DNA of 64,000 bases from Mariniphaga sp041684965 (lineage in GTDB: Bacteria; Bacteroidota; Bacteroidia; Bacteroidales; Prolixibacteraceae): assembly GCA_041684965.1 (NCBI GenBank), contig JAWLGR010000011.1:1-64000 (forward strand), in the 5' to 3' direction. Both the position numbers and the translations under genes were made by a program. Below are positions 17,426 through 26,562 of this stretch, piece after piece. Position 1 is the first letter of the stretch. Each line of letters starts with the position of its first letter. The notes under the pieces were generated by a model, which worked only from the letters and a program-made list of their open reading frames with translations, did no database searches and was not told the DNA's origin.

Positions 17426-18559
17426 ATGAGGATAGCAATAAATACAAGGCTTCTGCTAAAAGATAAGCTGGAGGGTATAGGATGGTTTACTATGGAAACG
17501 ATGAAGCGGATAACGCACAATCATCCTGAACATGAATTCATTTTTATTTTTGACAGGCCTTATTCAAAGGAATTTATATTTTCTGAAAATATTACTCCTG
17601 TAGTTACAGGTCCACCAGCCCGGCACCCTTTGCTATTTTATGTATGGTTTGAATACTCTATTCCCAAGGTACTGAAGAAATATAAAGCCGATCTGTTTTT
17701 ATCTCCCGACGGATATTTATCAATTAAAACTCAGGTGCCCCAACTGGCAGTTATTCATGACATTAGTTTCAGGCACCGGCCTGAGGATTTACCCTGGATT
17801 AAAAGTTGGTATTACAATTATTTTTTCCCTCGCTTTGCACATAAGGCGGCCCGGATTGCTACGGTATCCAGGTATTCCAGGAAAGACATAGCTGAATCTT
17901 TTGGAATTAACATCTCCAAAATTGATGTGGTATATAATGGGATCAAGGAAGGATTATTGCAAACTTCGGCCAGTGAGCAGGAATTTACCCGTGAAAAATA
18001 CACCGGAGGTATTTCTTACTTTTTATATGTAGGTGCTTTGCACCCTCGCAAGAATATTGCAGGTCTTTTAAATGCCTTTGATGTATTCAGAAAAAAAAAC
18101 AATCTGCAAATCAAACTATTGGTTGTAGGTGGTGAAATGCATAAAACAGATGAAATATTTGACATTCTGGAAAACATGCAATTTAAAGCCGATGTAATAT
18201 TTACAGGCAGAGTCAGGGAGGAAGAACTAAAAAAAATATACAATGCTGCTTTTGCACTTACCTATGTGCCATTCTTCGAAGGATTTGGAATGCCTATCGT
18301 TGAAGCTATGAGTGCCGGAATCCCAGTGATTTGTTCAAACACTACCTCTATGCCTGAAGTAGGAGGTGATGCTGTTTTATATGCCGACCCAAATGACAGT
18401 GGACAAATTGCAGGAGCTATGGAAGAAATTGCCAGAAAACCGGAATTAAGAGAAGAACTTATCAAAAAAGGTTTTGAACAAGTAAATAAATTCAGCTGGG
18501 ACAAAACTTCCCGGTTATTATGGGAAAGCATTCTGCAAATATTGAAAGTAAATGCATAA
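17426..18559 (+). CDS. family 4 glycosyltransferase
   Basis: 377 residues, GT-B fold. The N-terminal domain opens with MRIAINTRLLLKDKLEGIGWF. The C-terminal nucleotide-sugar domain has FLYVGALHPRKNIAGLL, then the EX7E-type motif FFEGFGMPIVEAMSAGIPVI and SMPEVGGDAVLYADPND. It transfers a sugar, retaining configuration, to a growing glycan in the cytoplasm. It is divergent from the FkbM-flippase operon and likely acts in the same surface-glycan pathway (inference). Confidence 0.92.
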   Translation: MRIAINTRLLLKDKLEGIGWFTMETMKRITHNHPEHEFIFIFDRPYSKEFIFSENITPVVTGPPARHPLLFYVWFEYSIPKVLKKYKADLFLSPDGYLSIKTQVPQLAVIHDISFRHRPEDLPWIKSWYYNYFFPRFAHKAARIATVSRYSRKDIAESFGINISKIDVVYNGIKEGLLQTSASEQEFTREKYTGGISYFLYVGALHPRKNIAGLLNAFDVFRKKNNLQIKLLVVGGEMHKTDEIFDILENMQFKADVIFTGRVREEELKKIYNAAFALTYVPFFEGFGMPIVEAMSAGIPVICSNTTSMPEVGGDAVLYADPNDSGQIAGAMEEIARKPELREELIKKGFEQVNKFSWDKTSRLLWESILQILKVNA

Positions 18560-18693
18560 AGAATAAATTTTATTAGCCAGATGTCTTGGGCATTTTACTT
18601 CAAAACAAGTTTATGAACAAAAATTCGCAAAAATTATAAACTTTTTGGCTGTTGGTTTTTTATATAAGGTTAGAATTAAAAATCATTTACCTT

Positions 18694-20109
18694 ATGTACT
18701 CATCAAATAAAAAATCCGGAATCCTTTTATTTTCTTTTCTTTTGGTATTGTTATCCGGAAAAAGTATTGCCCAAACCGATGCGGCAGCTTTATACCAGCA
18801 GTATTGTGCACAATGCCATGGTTCAGATTTAGATGGAGGTAATGCCACCAGTTTGAAAGATGGAATCTGGCAATTTGGTGCGGGAGACAGCTACATTACC
18901 CGTAATATCAAGCATGGAATTCCCCATTTGGGAATGCCGTCGTATGAAAATTCTTTATCTGATCAGGAAATAAGGGCACTCGTTGGGTATATAAGAGAAA
19001 TTGAAAAGGAGGAAGGTGTGGAGAAACCACCTGTTCCCGAAACATTGGAAACAATGGACTATTTTATGGTTGCCGAAACTTTTGCTGATAATCTGGTAAT
19101 TCCCTGGGCAATCGATTTCATTGATGAAAATACTGCTCTGGTGACCGAACGTCCCGGCCGGTTAAGGATTGTTAAAAACGGGCAACTGCAGCCAGATCCT
19201 GTCAGAAATACACCGGAAGTATTGCATGAGGGGCAGGGGGGATTGATGGATGTTGCTGTTGACCCGGAATACGAACAAAATGGCTGGATATACCTTGCTT
19301 ACAGCCATGCCCTGAAGAATTTCCAGGGTGAAAGACCACCTGCAATGACCCGTATTGTACGTGGAAAAATAGAAGATAATACCTGGACCAACGAGCAGGT
19401 TTTATTCGAAGCCCCACCCGAAACATACCGTACCTCGCGACACCACTATGGTTGTCGTATAGTTTTTGATCCATGGGGCTATCTGTATTTTGCAATCGGA
19501 GACAGGGGAGCAGGTTACCAGGCCCAGGATTTTTCCCTTCCAAATGGGAAAGTACATCGAATACATAAAGACGGAACAATTCCTCAAGACAATCCCTACC
19601 TGTATGATGACAAGGCCATGAAATCATTGTTCAGTCTAGGAAACCGAAATATCCAGGGTATGGCAATCCATCCAACGACAGGAAAACTTTGGACTACCGA
19701 GCACGGTCCTATGGGCGGTGATGAATTGAATCTGATTGAAGCAGGGAGAAATTATGGCTGGGAAACAGTTACTTATGGAAGAAATTATAATGGTACCATT
19801 ATCACCGATCTTACACATATGCCTGGAATGGAGCAACCTAATTATTATTGGAATCCATCAATTGCTGTTTGTGGTCTTGACTTTTACACCGGTGATTCTT
19901 TCGGGAAATGGAAAAACAGATTGCTTGTTGGTGCTCTAAAATATGAAGAGGTACGTCTGTTGCAATTAGAGGATGACCGGGTTGTTCATGAACAGGTTAT
20001 TTTTAAAGGAGCAGGACGTGTAAGGGACGTCGCTGCCGGTCCTGACGGGGCTATATATGTAGTGCTCAATGATCCGCATAAAGTAGTGAGGCTGACTCCA
20101 AAAAAATGA
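18694..20109 (+). CDS. cytochrome c domain fused to PQQ-type aldose sugar dehydrogenase
   Basis: 471 residues. A signal peptide ends at KSIAQ. Residues 28-110 are a class I cytochrome c: heme site Cys38-Cys41-His42 (CAQCH) and a likely Met ligand in HLGMPSYENSLSDQEI. From about 125 comes the six-bladed propeller of the GSDH/aldose sugar dehydrogenase family: NLVIPWAIDFID, RPGRLRIVKNG, GQGGLMDVAVDPEY, RHHYGCRIVFDPWG, then EHGPMGGDELNLI. It would oxidise sugars in the periplasm with PQQ and pass electrons to the attached heme. The ATG at 18694 is chosen over a TTG at 18652 because it begins the signal peptide directly. No PQQ synthesis genes are in the window. Confidence 0.88.
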   Translation: MYSSNKKSGILLFSFLLVLLSGKSIAQTDAAALYQQYCAQCHGSDLDGGNATSLKDGIWQFGAGDSYITRNIKHGIPHLGMPSYENSLSDQEIRALVGYIREIEKEEGVEKPPVPETLETMDYFMVAETFADNLVIPWAIDFIDENTALVTERPGRLRIVKNGQLQPDPVRNTPEVLHEGQGGLMDVAVDPEYEQNGWIYLAYSHALKNFQGERPPAMTRIVRGKIEDNTWTNEQVLFEAPPETYRTSRHHYGCRIVFDPWGYLYFAIGDRGAGYQAQDFSLPNGKVHRIHKDGTIPQDNPYLYDDKAMKSLFSLGNRNIQGMAIHPTTGKLWTTEHGPMGGDELNLIEAGRNYGWETVTYGRNYNGTIITDLTHMPGMEQPNYYWNPSIAVCGLDFYTGDSFGKWKNRLLVGALKYEEVRLLQLEDDRVVHEQVIFKGAGRVRDVAAGPDGAIYVVLNDPHKVVRLTPKK

Positions 20110-20181
20110 GCAGACTACAGCCTGACGATCTTTAATCATCAACAACTCTTTTTGTTTTTTGAAGATTGTAAGAGCAGACAA

Positions 20182-20895
20182 CTATGGCATTTTAAAAACA
20201 GAATCGTCAATTCTCTCATTAAAGATTATTTCACTGAAATTTATTGTTGCAGATCCCATTGGGTTTATGGATTCTATTTTATATGGCAGCATCACACCGT
20301 CCAATTCTTTGTAATCACTTAAATTTTGTTCATAATCCATTTTATTATTCTGAGTTATAATACTGCCTTTTACCTTCTTAACCATAAAATCTTCTGCATC
20401 TATAAAATAATTCTTTACGGTTCCGTCCATCAGGATTAGTTTAATGTTGTACATGGGTGTTCCATCTAAATCTACTTTTCCTACCAGTGAAGCTTCAGAA
20501 CCCTTCCGTGCATAATTAAAAAGTTCCCCTTCCAAATTTGTCTGTTCCATGGCCTGTTTTAATTCAGCACCTTTAAGTTCCTGAGGTTCCTGATTCATCC
20601 ATGGAGCAATCATCCACCCTTTTTCACCATCGAATGCCTGAATCATCTTTTGCCCCTGCATCTCCATTTCCATTCTGAATTTATTGGGACGTTTAATTAT
20701 TATACTCATCGGGATTTCCATCCCCATCTGATCTACAGTTGCTTTAATGATATGACTTTCCTTTCTCATAAGTTCGCGCTGGCCAACTGCATAAAAATGC
20801 CTGTCAAGGATTTCCTCTAACTCTTGAGTATAAACAGGCATCGCTGTTCCCCAAAGCAGAATGGCTGAAATGAGTAATATCAAGTTTTTTTTCAT
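20182..20895 (-). CDS. exported LolA-like outer-membrane lipoprotein-sorting family protein
   Basis: 237 residues from the ATG at 20895 (an upstream in-frame start at 20910 adds only five residues). A signal peptide (MKKNLILLISAILLWGTAMP) is followed by a beta-rich body with LolA-type features: RPNKFRMEMEMQGQKMIQAFDGEKGWMIAP and a C-terminal VMLPYKIESINPMGS. Members of this fold bind lipid or lipoprotein acyl chains in the periplasm. It is probably not the housekeeping LolA, so the ligand is open. It is convergent with the sugar dehydrogenase and 89 bp after the flavin reductase gene. Confidence 0.75.
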   Translation of the reverse strand: MKKNLILLISAILLWGTAMPVYTQELEEILDRHFYAVGQRELMRKESHIIKATVDQMGMEIPMSIIIKRPNKFRMEMEMQGQKMIQAFDGEKGWMIAPWMNQEPQELKGAELKQAMEQTNLEGELFNYARKGSEASLVGKVDLDGTPMYNIKLILMDGTVKNYFIDAEDFMVKKVKGSIITQNNKMDYEQNLSDYKELDGVMLPYKIESINPMGSATINFSEIIFNERIDDSVFKMP

Positions 20896-20984
20896 GATGT
20901 TAAAATTCAATTTTTAAATTTTTTTTTAAATGATAAAAGTGGAAGCACATTATTTTGCGGGAAGATAAAAATTCAGATTGACTT

Positions 20985-21650
20985 TTAAAAATATATTTCG
21001 GCAATTATATTTTCATATGAAATTCCTCTCGATATCAACAAATCGCGTACTTCAACTACCATGAGTGATTTCCCACAAAGATAATATTTTACATCAGGGA
21101 GAGCATTTAATTGTGAAAGGTAATCAGTTACCCGCCCGGGAAATGTATCACACGATGATTCACGGGAGCAGCAGCGAATGTAATTTTCCTCTAATGTTTC
21201 CTGCAGTTCGTCTTCAAAATAGAATTGATTAAGATAACTTACCCCATGAATCAGCGTTTTATTTTTTTTCAGTCCGGAGCGGAACATGCTGTAGAAAGGG
21301 GCAATACCTGTGCCGGCAGCAATCCACCAGGCCGGATTTTCATCCCCCTGGAAGCTTCCATATGGCTCCGAGGCAAGTATTTTTTCTCCGGGTACAAGTG
21401 CAGCCAGACGTGGTGTCAGTATTCCGTCTTTTTTAACATTGAAAAGCACCGAAACTTCGGGATCCTGATTACCACTGCAAATGCTGTATATCCGGGGAGG
21501 CTGCTGATTGTCGAGGCCAATTTTTATTACCTGCCCAGGTATAAAATCGGATTTGCGGTCAAAAGAAATGAGGTGCACATCAGGTGATAGTTCATAATTT
21601 CCAGTGATCGAATATTCATTCAATGTATTAAGACCTTTTGCGGATGGCAT
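20985..21650 (-). CDS. ferredoxin-NADP reductase-type flavin oxidoreductase
   Basis: 221 residues. The FAD domain has the RxYS motif (PPRIYSICSG) and a second flavin site near GILTPRLAALVPGEKI. The NAD(P) domain has WWIAAGTGIAPFYSM, and the protein ends KYYLCGKSLMVVEVRDLL...AEIYF, the usual FNR ending. It moves electrons between NAD(P)H and a soluble carrier in the cytoplasm. The partner is not evident. It starts 19 bp after the PHP phosphoesterase stop on the same strand, so the two may be co-transcribed although no functional link is obvious. Confidence 0.87.
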   Translation of the reverse strand: MPSAKGLNTLNEYSITGNYELSPDVHLISFDRKSDFIPGQVIKIGLDNQQPPRIYSICSGNQDPEVSVLFNVKKDGILTPRLAALVPGEKILASEPYGSFQGDENPAWWIAAGTGIAPFYSMFRSGLKKNKTLIHGVSYLNQFYFEDELQETLEENYIRCCSRESSCDTFPGRVTDYLSQLNALPDVKYYLCGKSLMVVEVRDLLISRGISYENIIAEIYF

Positions 21651-21669
21651 GGGTTAAATTCTTTTATAG

Positions 21670-22779
21670 TTAATTATTGGGAATGGTTAAAGTTACCACA
21701 AGGTTATCAGAGGAACTTACCATCATATTCTTCACCCTGTAATATATTTTTAATTCATTCATTTCAGAAACTTCATCAGAATTTCCATATAATTCAATTA
21801 TTGAAACCCGTTGAGCTTTTAAGGTAAATGAACTTGTAGCATCAAAACCAATTCCTGGTTGCACCAGCTCAAGTTCATAGTCAATATCTGAATGGTTTAG
21901 CAGCTCAATTCTTTTTGTATTTCCATTCATTAAAGTACCTGGGGATTTTGAAATATTGAGGGAAGCAAAGAACAAAGGTTCCAGAAGACCGGCTCTTCCT
22001 ATGAGTGTATTGTTGAAATAGGCTACTGTACGTCTGCTGAACAATGCCTCCCGTATTCCTCCTTCTGTCCGGCTTTTTGAAAAAACAAGAGTCATCGGTC
22101 GGTGTGAAGTGGTTAAATCGTATGCCATCGTTATGGGTTCGTGAATGTCGGTGCTGGCTATAATTGCCAGCTTATTTTTTCTGGCCCATTCAATGGCCTC
22201 CGGATAGAATTCATTGAAATTAAATACTTCGATGCCATGCATCATGTTGTTTTGCAGAAGGCGTGTATGCTCTTCCCACCAAAGCATCGTGTCAGGTTGC
22301 TGGGCTTTCCAGCCAGGGTGGTTCCAGATAATAAATGCGCCCTGATCGCGTGCTTCTCTTAATGCATCAAATACATTCTCCCGCTCTAACAGATTTGCGT
22401 TCCTTATAAACAAGGCATTAAAATGGCCCGGAGGCATGCTTCGGGTAATTTCTGCACCTTTTATCAACAATATATTAAGGTTCTTAGCCAGGGGCTCTGC
22501 AATTTCCCATGAACGGTTATGATCGGCCTGAACATCTTTGGAATGTGGTCTGTATTCTATGTGATCAGTAATTGAAATGGCGTCCAGTCCTTCTTTCCAT
22601 GCTTCTTCTACCCGGATTGTCGGCCATACAGTTCCATCAGAAAAAATAGTGTGCGTATGAAAATCGCATTTTAAGGTACGGTATCCAGGAATGTCCGGAA
22701 CTTTAATAACTTTTCTTGATTGTCCGGTGGAATTAATAAATGCCAATATCAATAAAAAGGAGATGAATAATGAGCGCAT
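21670..22779 (-). CDS. exported PHP-domain phosphoesterase (Sb-PDE-like)
   Basis: 369 residues with a signal peptide (MRSLFISFLLILAFINSTGQ). The PHP metal-binding motifs are all present: CDFHTHTIFSDG (HxH), ITDHIEYRP, KGAEIT, WNHPGW and ASTDIHEP. These bind two or three metal ions for phosphoester cleavage. The C-terminal 110 residues form a beta domain. NCBI groups similar proteins as Sb-PDE family phosphodiesterases, as I recall. The export signal suggests a periplasmic role in phosphorus scavenging (inference). It is the first gene of a likely pair with the flavin reductase. Confidence 0.83.
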   Translation of the reverse strand: MRSLFISFLLILAFINSTGQSRKVIKVPDIPGYRTLKCDFHTHTIFSDGTVWPTIRVEEAWKEGLDAISITDHIEYRPHSKDVQADHNRSWEIAEPLAKNLNILLIKGAEITRSMPPGHFNALFIRNANLLERENVFDALREARDQGAFIIWNHPGWKAQQPDTMLWWEEHTRLLQNNMMHGIEVFNFNEFYPEAIEWARKNKLAIIASTDIHEPITMAYDLTTSHRPMTLVFSKSRTEGGIREALFSRRTVAYFNNTLIGRAGLLEPLFFASLNISKSPGTLMNGNTKRIELLNHSDIDYELELVQPGIGFDATSSFTLKAQRVSIIELYGNSDEVSEMNELKIYYRVKNMMVSSSDNLVVTLTIPNN

Positions 22780-22904
22780 AAGTAAACAGTTTTATCTCTT
22801 AAAAATCTATGGGATAAATATCAGATTTTTTTGGAAAAAAGGCTAAAAATCCTGCTGCTAAATTAAAGTAGCGTATGAAAGATTGAAAGAAAGCATATTT
22901 GTTA

Positions 22905-22929
22905 ATCTTTTTAAAAATATTAAAAAGAT
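22905..22929. promoter_or_regulatory. 10-bp inverted repeat upstream of the ROK regulator
   Basis: ATCTTTTTAA (22905-22914) and its exact reverse complement (22920-22929) flank a 5-base spacer, 51 bp before the regulator start. The position suits an autoregulatory operator of the ROK repressor. It is AT-only apart from one pair, so chance is possible. Confidence 0.35.
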
Positions 22930-22980
22930 ATTGACTTAAATCAAAAAAGTTCCAATCTTTGTTGAAAGAAACAACTTTTT

Positions 22981-24198
22981 ATGGAGAAGCTTTTTAAATA
23001 CATCAGGAATCAGAGCCAGGGAGTGGAACAAAAAGGGATCCTGTATAAAAAGCAGATTATTAGAAACTTCTACTTTCATGGGCCGATGTCGAACAGTAAA
23101 TTATCAGGTACTGTAAAACTTAGTACGCCCAAAATTAACAGCCTGTTGGGGGAACTTATTGAAGAAGGCCTTGTAAAAGAACTTGGAAGAGGAGATTCAA
23201 GCGGTGGCCGGAGACCAAATATGTATAACCTGATAGAAGATGGATTTTTTGTAGTAGGAATTTCAATTAATATTAACCGTACAATTATTGCAGTTTTTAA
23301 CAGTAACAACCAGACAGTTGGTGAACCGAGGTTTTTACAGGTTCGTATTGAATCTGATTTCGGGATATTCATGGAAGTGTCCAAAGAGTTGGATAAGATA
23401 CTTCAGGAATACCGGATTGAAAAAGAAAAAGTTCTTGCAGTAGGAATTGAATTACCCGGGCTCATGAATCAAAAACAAGATATTAATAAAACTTATTTTC
23501 CAACCATTGAAAATCTTTCAGTAAAATTACAGGAGATTTTTGATTTGCCGGTTATTATTAGCCACGACGCCAAAATACGTGCCTTTGCTGAACAGCATTT
23601 TGGACTGGCAATGAATAAAAGGAATGTTTTGCTTGTTCATGTGGACTGGGGTTTGGGATTGGGAATAATAATTAATGGAGAACTTTATATGGGTAAATCG
23701 GGTTATTCTGGTGAATTTGGCCACCTGCCGATTGCCGATAACGATGTTTTATGCAGTTGTGGTAAAAAAGGGTGCCTTGAAACCATAGTCTCAGCCAATG
23801 CAATTGTGCGGATGGCTGTAAAAGGCATTCAGAATGGAAGTTCTTCCCTGATTGGGGAATTGGTTGGAGACGATATTAAGAAAATCGATATTTCTGTAAT
23901 TATTGAAGCAGCAAAGAGAGGCGATCAGTTTGCCATATCGGTTTTTAATGAAGCTGCTCACTGGCTTGGTAAAGGTATTGTATACCTCATCCAGATTTTT
24001 AATCCCGAGCTGATTGTTTTGGGAGGAAGAGTTACCGATGCAAATGAATATATTATAGCACCCATTCAGCAGGCCATAAATATATTCAGCAACAGGGATA
24101 TCAGTACCGATACAGAAATAAAATTTTCGGAGTTGGGTCAAAAAGCCGGACCAATGGGTGCCGCTGCATATGCACTCGATCGTATTGCATCTGGTTGA
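22981..24198 (+). CDS. ROK-family transcriptional regulator (NagC/XylR type)
   Basis: 405 residues. An N-terminal winged helix-turn-helix (about 20-80: NSKLSGTVKLSTPKINSLLGELIEEGLVKEL) is joined to a ROK sugar-sensing domain. The ROK signature has VDWGLGLGIIINGELYMGKSGYSGEFGHLP, and the structural zinc motif is CSCGKKGCLET. The DxGxT phosphate-binding motif of ROK kinases is absent (ISININRTIIAVF), so it is a regulator rather than a kinase. It most likely represses the two downstream amino-sugar genes and responds to an amino-sugar phosphate (inference from NagC). Its stop lies 30 bp before the next start. Confidence 0.9.
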   Translation: MEKLFKYIRNQSQGVEQKGILYKKQIIRNFYFHGPMSNSKLSGTVKLSTPKINSLLGELIEEGLVKELGRGDSSGGRRPNMYNLIEDGFFVVGISININRTIIAVFNSNNQTVGEPRFLQVRIESDFGIFMEVSKELDKILQEYRIEKEKVLAVGIELPGLMNQKQDINKTYFPTIENLSVKLQEIFDLPVIISHDAKIRAFAEQHFGLAMNKRNVLLVHVDWGLGLGIIINGELYMGKSGYSGEFGHLPIADNDVLCSCGKKGCLETIVSANAIVRMAVKGIQNGSSSLIGELVGDDIKKIDISVIIEAAKRGDQFAISVFNEAAHWLGKGIVYLIQIFNPELIVLGGRVTDANEYIIAPIQQAINIFSNRDISTDTEIKFSELGQKAGPMGAAAYALDRIASG

Positions 24199-24227
24199 TT
24201 AAAATTGGAAATTTAAATAACTACAAT

Positions 24228-26546
24228 ATGAAATTGAATTTTTCGAAAGTAGAGCAGGCATTTTTTAATGAATCGAGACTGCAGAACATTTCTACACAGA
24301 TGCCTTATATTACAGTGGATGGTTTCCCAAAGCTTGGGCTATTGTCGGCTTTGAGTTTTTTAGAGTGGGTAAGTGAAAATCCAAAAGGGGTGGTATGTTT
24401 ACCGACAGGAAAAACTGCCCAGTATTTTCTTCATTTTACGCGGTTTTTGCTCCGGGAATGGGAACTTGAAAAAGGGACAGCAATAAGAGAGAAGTATGGA
24501 CTGACCGGGTCAAAACCTTCCCTGAATGAACTGCAGTTGGTGCAAATGGGCGATTTTTATCCAATCAGTTCTTCCCAGCACAACAGCTTGTATAACTTTA
24601 TTTTAAAAAATTATATAGAAGATATTGGATTTAATCTTCACAAAGCATTGCTAATTAATTCTGATAAAATTGAACTGGAAGGTGGCAGGCATTTCAGTGA
24701 AGTTTTTCCGGATCTTCAGATTGATTTAACTCTCCGATACCGGGAAGCTAAAAGCCGGCAGGAACTAATTCAGCAGCAATCAATTTTTAGAATAGACCAG
24801 TGGTGTTCTGAATACGAAAGCCGGATCAGAGAAATAGGGGGTATTGGATTTTATCTTGGCGGAATTGGACCTGACGGGCACATCGCATTTAATACAAGAG
24901 GTTCGGATCATTTTTCTCCTACACGCCTTACAAAAACAAATTTTGAAACACAGGCTGTTACGGCTACTGATTTGGGAGGAATAGAAGTATCGAGAAAACG
25001 GCTCGTAATCACGATTGGCCTCGGTACAATATGTTTTAATCCAAACAATAAGGCGATTGTATATGCAGCCGGTGAAGCTATTGCAGATACCATAAAAAAC
25101 TCTCTTGAAAATGCACCAACAGTTGTTTATCCTGCAACAGCACTTCAAAAATTAAAGAACAGCCGTTTTTATCTGACCGATGGAGCTGCAGTGAGCCTGG
25201 AAGATGCAATTGAAAATTTCTACAGCAGCGGACCCTGGAGTCATAAGAAAACGGAAAGAGCTGTAATTGAACTCTGTAAAAAGATCAACAAATTTGGAGG
25301 TAAGCTTGAACTGGAAGATTTAAAAGCCGATAAATATTGCAGCCGGATTCCTGATTTAAATGAAAACACCGTGCAGTCAGTTATCGATTCCATTAAGTCG
25401 AAAATTAAAAGAGGTATGCAAAACGATAGCAACCAGATATATTATCATACCGGGCCGCATCACGATGATATCATGTTGGGTATAATGCCTCTTACCAACC
25501 GGCAGTCACGTGACACCAGCAATGAATTGCATTTTTCAGTGCTGACCTCGGGTTATACTGCAGTCACGAACAGCTTCCTGTACGACCTGTTACTTGATAC
25601 TAAAGACCTGATTGCCAAAAATAACATTGAAATGATCGAGTATCCTGATTTTTTTGAAAGTGGATATAAATTCAAATGGGATAAAGATGTTTATCATTAC
25701 CTCGATAATATAGCTGCACAAAATACCGAAGAGAAACGTCGCGGGGTTTGCCACCGGTTGGTTCGGGCATTGGTTTCAATCTGGAATATTGAAAACAAAA
25801 ACAGCCTTACGGAAGTTATTGATGAAGTGCTGGTATCGCTCGAAAGCAGCTATGCTGGGAGTATAAACTCATCCAATGTCCAGAGGCTGAAAGGGATGAT
25901 ACGGGAATTTGAAGAAGAACTGGTGTGGGCTCATTACGGAATAATGGTAAAAAATGTTCATCACCTGAGGCTTGGATTTTATCAGAACAATGTAATGGGA
26001 GGCATTCCTGACATGGAAAGGGATGTTTTTCCTATATTGCAGGACTTCAGGAAATATAAGCCAACAGTAATTAGTCTGGCAATGGATCCCCAGGGCAGCG
26101 GACCTGATACGCATTACAAAGTGCTTCAGGCAATTGCACGGGCAGTAGAAGAATGGGATAAAGAAGAAGATCTGAGCAACCTTAGGATAATAGGTTACCG
26201 GAATGTGTGGTTCAAATACAATCCATGGGATGTGGAAGTCATTGTTCCTGTTTCACTTAATGCACTGGCTACTTTGAACAAGTCGTTTGAAGAGTGTTAT
26301 GTAACACAGGTGAATGCTTCTTTTCCGAGTTATCAGCTCGATGGTATGTTCAGTGAACTAACTCAGCGAAACTGGTTTGAACAACACAAGCAGATACAAT
26401 TTTTGTTGGGAAAGAACTTTTTTTATGAAAACAATTCCCCGCTCCTCAGGGCGACACACGGAATGGTTTATTTACGCGAATTGAACGTCAGGGAGTTTAT
26501 TGAGGAGGCATCCAGACTGGGAAAATCGATGGAAGGAATTTATTAA
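24228..26546 (+). CDS. NagB-like isomerase domain fused to PIG-L-like deacetylase domain
   Basis: 772 residues from the ATG at 24228 (a TTG at 24195 overlaps the ROK stop and is less likely). Residues 1-330 are a NagB-type sugar-phosphate isomerase domain with GIGPDGHIAFN (Asp216, His218). About 400-700 is a PIG-L/LmbE-like domain with the metal motif TGPHHDDIMLG (411-414). Fusions of this kind occur in Bacteroidota and suggest successive deacetylation and deamination of amino sugars. Two residues essential in E. coli NagB are changed: Asp72 aligns with Gly108 and Glu148 with Thr223, so the isomerase activity is uncertain. It lies between the ROK regulator and nagB. Confidence 0.85.
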   Translation: MKLNFSKVEQAFFNESRLQNISTQMPYITVDGFPKLGLLSALSFLEWVSENPKGVVCLPTGKTAQYFLHFTRFLLREWELEKGTAIREKYGLTGSKPSLNELQLVQMGDFYPISSSQHNSLYNFILKNYIEDIGFNLHKALLINSDKIELEGGRHFSEVFPDLQIDLTLRYREAKSRQELIQQQSIFRIDQWCSEYESRIREIGGIGFYLGGIGPDGHIAFNTRGSDHFSPTRLTKTNFETQAVTATDLGGIEVSRKRLVITIGLGTICFNPNNKAIVYAAGEAIADTIKNSLENAPTVVYPATALQKLKNSRFYLTDGAAVSLEDAIENFYSSGPWSHKKTERAVIELCKKINKFGGKLELEDLKADKYCSRIPDLNENTVQSVIDSIKSKIKRGMQNDSNQIYYHTGPHHDDIMLGIMPLTNRQSRDTSNELHFSVLTSGYTAVTNSFLYDLLLDTKDLIAKNNIEMIEYPDFFESGYKFKWDKDVYHYLDNIAAQNTEEKRRGVCHRLVRALVSIWNIENKNSLTEVIDEVLVSLESSYAGSINSSNVQRLKGMIREFEEELVWAHYGIMVKNVHHLRLGFYQNNVMGGIPDMERDVFPILQDFRKYKPTVISLAMDPQGSGPDTHYKVLQAIARAVEEWDKEEDLSNLRIIGYRNVWFKYNPWDVEVIVPVSLNALATLNKSFEECYVTQVNASFPSYQLDGMFSELTQRNWFEQHKQIQFLLGKNFFYENNSPLLRATHGMVYLRELNVREFIEEASRLGKSMEGIY

Positions 26547-26562
26547 ATTAAAATTAAATAAT

